A DNA stretch of 5,136 nt from positions 991 through 6,126 of the forward strand of contig MFTL01000004.1 of NCBI GenBank assembly GCA_001786825.1, read 5' to 3'. Made by a program: the position numbers and the translations under genes. Positions 1 to 4,197 of this stretch are shown piece by piece (position 1 is the first letter of the stretch; the number at the start of each line of letters is the position of its first letter). The notes under the pieces were generated by a model. The model made no database searches. It saw only the letters and a list, made by a program, of their open reading frames with translations, and had not been told where the DNA came from. Origin of the DNA: Candidatus Nomurabacteria bacterium RIFCSPHIGHO2_01_FULL_39_9. GTDB lineage: Bacteria; Patescibacteriota; Minisyncoccia; Phycocordibacterales; DATEUR01.

Positions 1-604
1 TCACCCCAGCAATCGCCAGCACCTCTTTTTCATCGGCAATCACAAGATTATTTGAATTCAAAACAACTTCTTTATTGTCTAAAGTAATAATTTTCTCCGC
101 TTCTTTGGCGAGACGCACAACAATGCCGCCTTGAATTTTATCCAAATCAAAAGCATGAATTGGGTTGCCGCGGTCGAACATCACTAAATTCGCCGCATCG
201 ACAATATTATTAATACTTCGTTGTCCGATTGATTCCAGATGTTCTCTAAGCCAATCTGGGCTCGGGCCCACTTTCACGTTTCGTACAATCCGCCCCATAT
301 ACCTTCGGCATTTATCCGATTCAACTTTTATTTTTAAGTCAGTCGATTTAACCTCTGGGATTTTATATTGAACGTCTTTGTATTCCAATCCTAAAAGACC
401 AGCCAGTTCAAAAGCCACGCCGCGATGGCAAAGCAAATCATGCGCTCTATTTGGCAAAATGTTTATATCAAAAATCGTATCGCCATTCGGTAATTTTTCA
501 ACCCCCTCCACTTCGCAAAGATGATAAGTAAAAACATCGCGCAACTTGTCAGCGCCTGGTAAATCGGGAACATAATCTTTCAGCCATTTATATGAGATTT
601 TCAT
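1..604 (-). CDS. pheT: Phenylalanyl-tRNA synthetase beta subunit, N-terminal part (runs off window)
   Basis: This is the beta chain of the alpha2-beta2 enzyme that charges tRNA-Phe in the cytoplasm. I translated 201 codons by hand from an ATG at 604. The start MKISYKWLKDYV matches the usual beta-subunit N-terminus. NILPNRAHDLL (about residues 63-73) is the conserved PNR segment, and the last residues, VLAIAGV, lead into the IAGVMGG motif of the B3/B4 editing region. Between CEVEGVEKL and the PNR segment there are only about a dozen residues, where long PheT proteins carry an OB-fold (EMAPII-like) tRNA-binding domain of roughly 110 residues. This one therefore looks like the short, OB-less form. 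No good Shine-Dalgarno site precedes the ATG, only A-rich sequence (AAGAAA). The partner pheS lies 3.6 kb upstream, separated by the retroelement. A minus-strand TATATT around 636-643 could be part of its own promoter, but this is weak. Confidence 0.95.
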   Translation of the reverse strand, partial: MKISYKWLKDYVPDLPGADKLRDVFTYHLCEVEGVEKLPNGDTIFDINILPNRAHDLLCHRGVAFELAGLLGLEYKDVQYKIPEVKSTDLKIKVESDKCRRYMGRIVRNVKVGPSPDWLREHLESIGQRSINNIVDAANLVMFDRGNPIHAFDLDKIQGGIVVRLAKEAEKIITLDNKEVVLNSNNLVIADEKEVLAIAGV

Positions 605-611
605 TTTTTTC

Positions 612-640
612 TTGACATATTTAAACTATTTGTTAATATA
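612..640 (+). promoter_or_regulatory. Candidate sigma70-type promoter, plus strand
   Basis: A perfect -35 hexamer TTGACA lies at 612-617. It is followed after 16-17 nt by AT-rich -10-like hexamers (TAATAT at 634-639, or AATATA at 635-640). The predicted start is near 647, and a terminator-like hairpin begins at 654, so a transcript would be only about 55 nt long. The direction opposes both pheT and the NYN gene. The perfect -35 is the main support; the -10 is imperfect. Confidence 0.35.
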
Positions 641-653
641 TAGACATTCAGAC

Positions 654-701
654 GAAAAGGGATCCAAACGGCTAACTACCTAAGGAGCCCTTTTCTTTTT
701 T
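654..701 (+). terminator. Intrinsic terminator-like hairpin with U-tract (plus strand)
   Basis: The arm GAAAAGGGATCC (654-665) pairs with GGAGCCCTTTTC (684-695), giving 8 bp, one A-G mismatch and 3 more bp around an 18-nt loop. Six T follow at 696-701, so it reads best as a plus-strand terminator. On the minus strand the same stem overlaps the last codons and the TAG of the NYN gene, but no T-run follows it, so it is a poorer terminator for the RT-NYN transcript. Confidence 0.5.
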
Positions 702-1211
702 AAGCTCTATTTTATCTCTTATATCTCTATTTTCTAAATAATCAAAATATTTGGAGCCCAATTTTTTATACAAGGAAGAAGCATATTTCTTATCCGGAAA
801 CAAAATCTTCTCAAATTTATTTTCCTCAATTAAGAAATCTATTAGTAACTTATAATCACCGTCGCCAGAAACCATAACAACCTTATAGAAATCTTCCTTT
901 TTATATAGCTTTTTCATGATATGAAAAATGATGTCTGAATCTACGTTTCCTTTCTTTTTTCCCATCATCGCTGGGTTATGCTCCCGAAATAGCAATACGA
1001 ATCCGGCATTTTGAATTTCTTCATACAATTCTTCATTTTTTTCCTGAACAAAACCTAAAAAATAGTACGCCTTATCGACGTTGTATTTTTTTTCTAAATA
1101 AACCCTAAAACGAGCTAAATCTATTCGCCATGAACCAATTTCTTTCTTGGCGGTATTCATGTACAGATTTTGCCCATCTATAAAAGCGTAATTTTTTTGT
1201 TCTTTCTTCAC
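672..1211 (-). CDS. NYN/PIN-like (LabA/DUF88-type) nuclease-like protein, co-oriented with RT
   Basis: A 179-aa protein with the NYN-domain pattern of PIN-fold metal-dependent RNases: FIDGQNL near the N-terminus (D12, N15), GNVDSD in the middle (D91, D93) and VSGDGDY (D117, D119) after a hydrophobic strand. These acidic residues match the set expected to bind Mg2+. The tail is Lys/Glu rich and has no extra domain. The start is GTG at 1211, because the first in-frame ATG is codon 18, after the catalytic FIDGQNL. A strong GGAGG (1217-1213) sits only 1 nt from this GTG, which is abnormally close. Only 9 nt separate the RT stop from this start, so the two are probably co-transcribed and translationally coupled. 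RNA cleavage is a family-level inference; a role in the DGR is unproven. Confidence 0.85.
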   Translation of the reverse strand: MKKEQKNYAFIDGQNLYMNTAKKEIGSWRIDLARFRVYLEKKYNVDKAYYFLGFVQEKNEELYEEIQNAGFVLLFREHNPAMMGKKKGNVDSDIIFHIMKKLYKKEDFYKVVMVSGDGDYKLLIDFLIEENKFEKILFPDKKYASSLYKKLGSKYFDYLENRDIRDKIELKKEKGSLGS

Positions 1212-1220
1212 CCCTCCATC

Positions 1221-2231
1221 TTACCAAAATTTGGGCCAAAAATCACCTTTGATTTTTTGTCTTAATTTGTAGGCATTGCCGTGACTAAGCAGCCCAAGAT
1301 AAGATTGAATTACTTCTATTTTTGAGTTTTCTTTAATCTTTTTAAATATTCTTCTTTTGGTCACCGTCCTTAAAACTCTATGTTTTGGAAAATGAATCCA
1401 GCCCAAGAAATCTACGCCGGAGGCGACCGTTTCAATCGAGACTTTTTGCGGATGAAGCGCAAGCCTTAATTCCTGTGCTAAAAATTTCTCGATTTTTGGA
1501 ATAAGACCAGAAAGCCATGCTTTATCTTGAGATAAAATAACAAAATCGTCGGCATATCTTATATACACCTTGGCTTGTAATCTTCTTTTCACAAACTGAT
1601 CGAGCTCATTCAAATATATATTGATAAAAAGCTGACTGGTCAGATTGCCGAGTGGGACACCTTTATCACCAGAAAATTCTTTAAAACTATCGATAATGGA
1701 CTCAATTACTGACATCGTTCGCGGACATATAATATGTTTTCTTAAAATTTTCTTTAAAACAGCATGATCAACGGAAGCAAAACATTTCCTGATATCGCCT
1801 TTTAAAACCCAAGCGGTTTTCCTGTTATTTTTTCCTATTTTGCGCGTGAAATCCTCAAACCTATATATCGCTCGGTGCGTTCCTTTGCTTATCCGGCAGG
1901 AATAAGAATCGTGAATGAATTTATTATCAAAATATGGATACAAAGCCCGATACAGGGCGTGATGAACAACTCTGTCTCGCACCGACGCCTTGTGGATATC
2001 CCTTGGTTTCGGATCTGCTATTTTAAAATGCGCATATCCGCCATGCTTGTAAATTCCCGACAAAAGCTCATTTTCAAGCGTCGATAAATTATGTATTAAC
2101 TTCGAGGCAAAAAATGCGACATCTCGCTTATTCTTTTTGCCATGCCGAAATTCTTGCCAAGCGGAAAAAAGATTTTCAAAAGAAAAAATTTTTTCATAGG
2201 CCGAAATATTATTTTGCAATGTTGTTTTCAT
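1221..2231 (-). CDS. DGR-type reverse transcriptase
   Basis: A 336-aa RNA-directed DNA polymerase that would copy the TR RNA into mutagenised cDNA. The RT motifs appear in order: KPRDIHKASVRDRVVHHAL (about 75-93), HDSYSCRISKGTHRA (107-121), KGDIRKCFASVDH with catalytic D146, GVPLGNLTSQLF (191-202), YIRYADDFVIL with catalytic D228/D229, and VDFLGW (273-278). LGNLTSQ replaces the QGxxxSP of group II intron and retroviral enzymes and is the DGR hallmark. There is no maturase or endonuclease domain, and the length is normal for a DGR RT. I chose the ATG at 2231 (MKTTLQNN). An in-frame ATG at 2273 would add 14 residues partly encoded by a homopolymeric G run, which looks spurious. No Shine-Dalgarno site is visible. 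The start is 16 nt from an ATG reading the other way toward avd. Confidence 0.95.
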   Translation of the reverse strand: MKTTLQNNISAYEKIFSFENLFSAWQEFRHGKKNKRDVAFFASKLIHNLSTLENELLSGIYKHGGYAHFKIADPKPRDIHKASVRDRVVHHALYRALYPYFDNKFIHDSYSCRISKGTHRAIYRFEDFTRKIGKNNRKTAWVLKGDIRKCFASVDHAVLKKILRKHIICPRTMSVIESIIDSFKEFSGDKGVPLGNLTSQLFINIYLNELDQFVKRRLQAKVYIRYADDFVILSQDKAWLSGLIPKIEKFLAQELRLALHPQKVSIETVASGVDFLGWIHFPKHRVLRTVTKRRIFKKIKENSKIEVIQSYLGLLSHGNAYKLRQKIKGDFWPKFW

Positions 2232-2241
2232 AAGGTAAAAT
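2214..2241 (+). promoter_or_regulatory. Candidate avd promoter giving a leaderless or near-leaderless transcript
   Basis: TTGCAA (2214-2219, 4 of 6 to consensus) lies 16 nt before TAAAAT (2236-2241, 5 of 6). Transcription would start about 7 nt downstream, at or next to the ATG at 2248 and just before the ATG at 2252. Both elements lie in or beside the 5' end of the divergent RT gene. This is a pattern match only. Confidence 0.3.
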
Positions 2242-2251
2242 AAAACTATGA

Positions 2252-2656
2252 ATGTCACCCCCCCCCCGCACAAGGCTCCCGAGCATATCGGCCAAGGTAA
2301 TCAGCGCTTACGCGTATTGGCATAATATCACTCGACACATACCCAAGATGCGCCGTTATTCGCTCGGGGTTAAAATCGATTCGCTTTTCGCCGACATTAT
2401 TGAGCTCATCTCCATGGCGCAATTTTCGGCCAAAGAAGAGCGGCCGCAAACGCTCGCGCGCGCCATTACTAAAAATGACTGCTTAAAATCAATGCTCTAT
2501 GTCCTCTTTGAGCTTAAAGGTATTGAGGAAAAGCATTTCTTGGAACTCGCCCAGAAAATAGAAGAAATCGGCCGGATTCTCTACGGCTGGAAAAATCAAG
2601 CCGGAAAACCCTTCGACTTCACTCAGGGTAAACAAAACCGCCCCAAATCAGAATAA
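2252..2656 (+). CDS. avd: Avd, DGR accessory variability determinant (four-helix bundle)
   Basis: A 134-aa protein resembling the Avd / 23S rRNA-intervening-sequence-protein family, small helical bundles that form a pentamer, bind RT and are needed for TR-primed cDNA synthesis in the Bordetella phage system. Family-like stretches are AYAYWHNITRHIPKMRRYSL (19-38), GVKIDSLFADIIEL (39-52), the KNDCLKSMLYVLFEL helix (74-88) and the closing KIEEIGRILYGW (102-113). The protein is basic, as expected for an RNA/RT binder. The in-frame ATG at 2252 overlaps a TGA of the preceding frame. A better-placed ATG at 2248 is one frame off and would join avd only if the C10 run (2258-2267) lost one C or gained two. 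The 21-residue tail after GW comes largely from a palindromic repeat. Unlike most DGRs, avd runs opposite to TR, VR and RT. Confidence 0.88.
   Translation: MSPPPRTRLPSISAKVISAYAYWHNITRHIPKMRRYSLGVKIDSLFADIIELISMAQFSAKEERPQTLARAITKNDCLKSMLYVLFELKGIEEKHFLELAQKIEEIGRILYGWKNQAGKPFDFTQGKQNRPKSE
2258..2267. repeat. C10 homopolymer (G10 on minus strand) at the avd start
   Basis: Ten consecutive C lie 3-12 nt after the avd ATG (2252-2254) and 26 nt upstream of the RT start on the other strand. Such runs slip during replication and could switch the avd frame. They are also prone to sequencing length errors. It is the only run of this length in the window. Confidence 0.9.
2609..2628. repeat. Short palindromic repeat (CCCTTCGACTTC...AGGG type) inside the avd tail
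   Basis: CCCTTCGACTTCACTCAGGG is an imperfect palindrome with CCCT/AGGG ends. Near-identical elements are, from memory, scattered through many Patescibacteria genomes. Read in the avd frame it gives the peptide PFDFTQG, downstream of the conserved Avd core that ends at GW (codon 113). It probably inserted at the original 3' end and extended the ORF. Confidence 0.5.
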
Positions 2657-2661
2657 AATAA

Positions 2662-2678
2662 TTCCGAGCGAGACGGAA
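2662..2678. other. Small hairpin between avd stop and TR
   Basis: TTCCG (2662-2666) pairs with CGGAA (2674-2678) across 7 nt. On the minus strand it lies 14 nt beyond the 3' end of TR and is followed by AATTATTTTATT. It could be a weak end for TR RNA or a structural element. The 5-bp stem makes this marginal. Confidence 0.25.
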
Positions 2679-2692
2679 AAAATAAAAAGTAA

Positions 2693-2814
2693 CGAGGAGA
2701 AGAACACGGTCGTTCGAGTTCCAGTCGTTCTTGAGCCAATTCGCGTTCCGGTTCAACTTGTCGCCATTCCAGTTCATACAGGGGACATTCGCATTGCCGT
2801 CCTGATTGCGAAGA
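2693..2814 (-). repeat. DGR template repeat (TR)
   Basis: A 122-bp repeat aligning without gaps to VR at 3219-3340 (constant offset 526). The 16 differences (plus-strand positions 2710, 2714, 2720, 2725, 2740, 2741, 2747, 2753, 2759, 2768, 2773, 2774, 2789, 2794, 2803, 2807) are all T on the plus strand, that is, A on the minus strand of TR. On that strand A became T seven times, G five times and C four times. In the VR frame TR has 11 AAC/AAT codons, the typical mutable codons, and no stop. The 3' end (2709-2693, minus) has 17 nt without A and is identical in both copies, as expected for the initiation-of-mutagenic-homing end. Homology is lost at 2692 and from 2815 on, where a non-A difference appears. 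Confidence 0.97.
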
Positions 2815-2831
2815 ATTGTGTAAAAAACCAT

Positions 2832-2859
2832 CTATTACACCATCCGCAAGAGGTATCAA
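2832..2859 (-). promoter_or_regulatory. Candidate promoter for TR RNA
   Basis: On the minus strand TTGATA (2859-2854, 5 of 6 to consensus) is followed after 16 nt by TAATAG (2837-2832, 3 of 6). The start would fall near 2825, about 10 nt before TR begins at 2814. The position is attractive, but the -10 is poor. Confidence 0.25.
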
Positions 2860-2866
2860 ACCAATC

Positions 2867-3114
2867 GGCACATCGTTTGTGATGTGCACCTGTAGACGGC
2901 CGGATTGTATATTATTCGGTACTTACAGTACCCCAGTTTTTCACACAGACTTTTATTTTGTTTTTTAGGGAAAAGCGACTCACACTACGCAAGATTTTTT
3001 AAAAACGATGCGTATTCCGGATTCGCCCGTCTCGACACCGTGGCACGAAAGTTTTATCCCGCGTACTAATATTCACGATGCCGTCTACAGGTGCACATCG
3101 AAACATGATGTGCC
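2867..3114. repeat. Large inverted repeat (34/35 bp arms) enclosing 179 bp, upstream of TR
   Basis: The left arm 2867-2900 and right arm 3080-3114 are reverse complements. Twenty bp are perfect (2881-2900 with 3080-3099), then a short divergent patch, then a matching outer GGCACATC/GATGTGCC. Each arm also folds on itself: GGCACATC-GATGTGCC on the right, and GCACATC-GATGTGC on the left. Inside lie a perfect 6-bp hairpin (GGTACT/AGTACC, 2918-2932) and no convincing gene. No target-site duplication was found. With the flanks to 2815 and 3210 this fills the ~400-bp gap between TR and the target gene. If transcribed from the target side, the arms would pair into a long stem ending 52 nt before TR. 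Confidence 0.85.
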
Positions 3115-3184
3115 TAAAAATTTTGCGAAATTCAAAAAGCAACCCGCCCGACCGGTCGTTCGGGCGGGAAATTCAAAATACTAA
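3008..3184 (+). CDS. Short uncharacterised ORF or gene remnant
   Basis: A 58-codon ATG ORF (MRIPDSPVSTPWHESFIPRT...) that is open back to a TAG at 2966-2968. The first 40 residues have a protein-like composition and run across the right arm of the inverted repeat. The last 20 or so come from the GC-rich hairpin at 3143-3168 and AT-rich repeats, which suggests chance read-through. There is no Shine-Dalgarno site and I recognise no family. It may be a decayed fragment carried by the inverted-repeat element, or not coding at all. Confidence 0.15.
   Translation: MRIPDSPVSTPWHESFIPRTNIHDAVYRCTSKHDVPKNFAKFKKQPARPVVRAGNSKY
3130..3168 (-). terminator. Terminator of the DGR target gene, or DGR cruciform
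   Basis: CCCGCCCGA (3143-3151) and TCGGGCGGG (3160-3168) form a perfect 9-bp GC-rich stem with an 8-nt loop. On the minus strand it follows the target stop codon by 42 nt and is followed by TTGCTTTTT, as in an intrinsic terminator. DGR variable repeats are often followed by a hairpin/cruciform that aids retrohoming, and this could be that element, although it lies 50 nt past the VR end. Similar GC palindromes occur as dispersed repeats in Patescibacteria (recalled, not checked). Confidence 0.6.
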
Positions 3185-3210
3185 ATCAATAGTTCAAAGT
3201 CAAAATACAA

Positions 3211-4116
3211 TTATTTCTCGAGGAGAAGAACACGGACGTACGAGTACCAGGCGTTCTTGAGCCAAGGCGCGTCCCGGTACAACTCGTCGCCATCCCAGCG
3301 CATACAGGGGACATACGCAATGCCGTCCCGATAGCGAAGAGTCGAACCCATAAAGTAATACCAATTGCCATCTTTCATTTCTTTTGGAACTTTGTCTGGG
3401 TTATTTAAGAGGTATTGTTCGTATTCTAGGCCGGGGATGTGGTATTGACTACCGTAGGTATCAACCACATGTTTCATTACTTCTGATCGTGGTTTACCAA
3501 TAAATTCTTTCAGATCGAGGATTTTTATTTTTGGCTCTTTTTCTTGGAAATTAAGGCCGGCGGTTTCGGGATTGATGCTGTATTCGCCGAATTTTGCAGG
3601 GTCAACATCTTTTCTCATTTTTTCGTAGTCGATTTGGTCAAGCGGGGTCGCGCTCATGGAAAGTTTGGCTTTTTTCGCGTCTTTTTCACCGTACCAGATA
3701 GTCAGAGTTTCTTGCATGAAAGCGTCCATTTGCTGTTGGAATTTTTCCATGTCCACTTCGCCCTTTTTGTCGAAATAATCGCCGATGTTTTCTCGGGCTT
3801 TGGCAGCATAGTCTTTCATGCTCTCCTTGTGGCTGAAAATATCCTCGAGAACTTGTTTGGCTTTCGCGTGGTCGCCTGAATCTACAGCCTTTTTCAAGTC
3901 TTGATTTAGCTTGCCCATGTAATCCAAAGACGCCTCATGGGCTAAAATGTCGAGGTTTTCTTCGACAGTTTGCTTCACGCCGGTAAATTCTTGTTCGCCT
4001 TCGGCGACTTGAGCTTTACCGGCCAAAATCTTGCCCTCTCCCTCCATAACCTTAGCTTGGGCTTCTTCACCCTGCTTTTTTAACATTTCCGAGCTTATTT
4101 TTACTTGTTTTTCCAT
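3211..4116 (-). CDS. DGR target (variable) protein with C-terminal VR
   Basis: A 301-aa protein whose last 43 residues (259-301) contain the variable repeat. Residues 1-165 or so are rich in Glu, Lys, Gln and Ala with heptad-like spacing and look like extended helix or coiled coil. Residues about 200-258 (from KILDLKEFIGKPRSEV through GLEYEQYLLNNPDKVP and DGNWYYFMGS) look like the start of a globular display domain running into VR. DGR targets usually carry VR in a C-type-lectin-like fold; this is likely here but not shown. The VR residues VPCMRWDG and APWLKNAWYSYVRV keep aromatic anchors between mutable sites. No signal peptide, membrane segment or sorting motif is visible, so the location and ligand are unknown. 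ATG at 4116 has no Shine-Dalgarno site. The gene lies 81 bp after pheS. Confidence 0.9.
   Translation of the reverse strand: MEKQVKISSEMLKKQGEEAQAKVMEGEGKILAGKAQVAEGEQEFTGVKQTVEENLDILAHEASLDYMGKLNQDLKKAVDSGDHAKAKQVLEDIFSHKESMKDYAAKARENIGDYFDKKGEVDMEKFQQQMDAFMQETLTIWYGEKDAKKAKLSMSATPLDQIDYEKMRKDVDPAKFGEYSINPETAGLNFQEKEPKIKILDLKEFIGKPRSEVMKHVVDTYGSQYHIPGLEYEQYLLNNPDKVPKEMKDGNWYYFMGSTLRYRDGIAYVPCMRWDGDELYRDAPWLKNAWYSYVRVLLLEK
3219..3340 (-). repeat. DGR variable repeat (VR)
   Basis: This is the mutagenised copy of TR, ending two codons before the target stop. Compared with TR, 14 residues change: N to Y at 262, 268, 280, 291 and 293; Q263R; N266I; N273R; N275D; K278E; N282D; N284P; D289A; D294V. 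Two of these (273 and 284) need both A positions of the codon changed. Only one TR AAC codon (N288) is unchanged. No non-adenine substitution is present, so the site has been active recently or repeatedly relative to background drift. Confidence 0.97.
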
Positions 4117-4142
4117 ATATTTATAATGTTTTTATTGATAAT

Positions 4143-4148
4143 TTTATA
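4143..4148 (-). promoter_or_regulatory. Candidate -10 element for the DGR target gene
   Basis: Minus-strand TATAAA (4148-4143) followed by AT would start transcription near 4135, giving a leader of about 19 nt before the ATG at 4116. No good -35 lies 16-18 nt upstream. The 81-bp AT-rich gap after pheS also has a weak 6-bp stem (4166-4171 with 4179-4184) and no clear pheS terminator. Confidence 0.25.
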
Positions 4149-4197
4149 TGCCTGCTTATTTTGATAGTATTGCATACAAATACTGGATTGTCTATGC

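Larger units (their letters stand above)
672..4116. mobile_element. Complete DGR cassette inserted between pheS and pheT
   Basis: Target+VR, inverted-repeat spacer, TR, avd (reversed), RT and NYN form one 3.4-kb block. pheS and pheT, which are normally adjacent, flank it on both sides in the same orientation. The outer limits are taken from the outermost DGR-associated genes; no direct repeats or attachment sites mark the ends. DGRs are not known to transpose by themselves, so how the block arrived is unknown. Confidence 0.8.

Noticed and set aside
165..371. 68-codon plus-strand ORF opposite pheT
   Set aside because: It is antisense to a clear PheT coding region.
1875..2087. 70-codon plus-strand ORF opposite RT
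   Set aside because: It is antisense to conserved RT motifs and has no recognisable content.
1221..2231. Group II intron maturase or retron RT
   Set aside because: The motif is LGNLTSQ rather than QGxxxSP, there is no maturase or endonuclease domain, no retron NAxxH/VTG motifs were seen, and a TR/VR pair is present.
2231..2273. Longer RT start at 2273
   Set aside because: The 14 extra residues (MCGGGVTFIVLFYL) derive from the G10 run and the divergent promoter region and do not look like an RT N-terminus.
2619..2889. Two minus-strand ORFs of 70 and 88 codons running through TR
   Set aside because: They are open because TR mirrors the coding VR. One reads the VR frame out of context and the other is off-frame. 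Neither has a start site or family support; TR acts as an RNA template.
2867..3114. Insertion sequence with terminal inverted repeats
   Set aside because: The enclosed 179 bp has no transposase and no target-site duplication flanks the arms, so it is listed only as an inverted repeat.
3544..3879. 111-codon plus-strand ORF
   Set aside because: It is antisense to the helical part of the DGR target and owes its openness to Lys/Glu-rich codons on the other strand.
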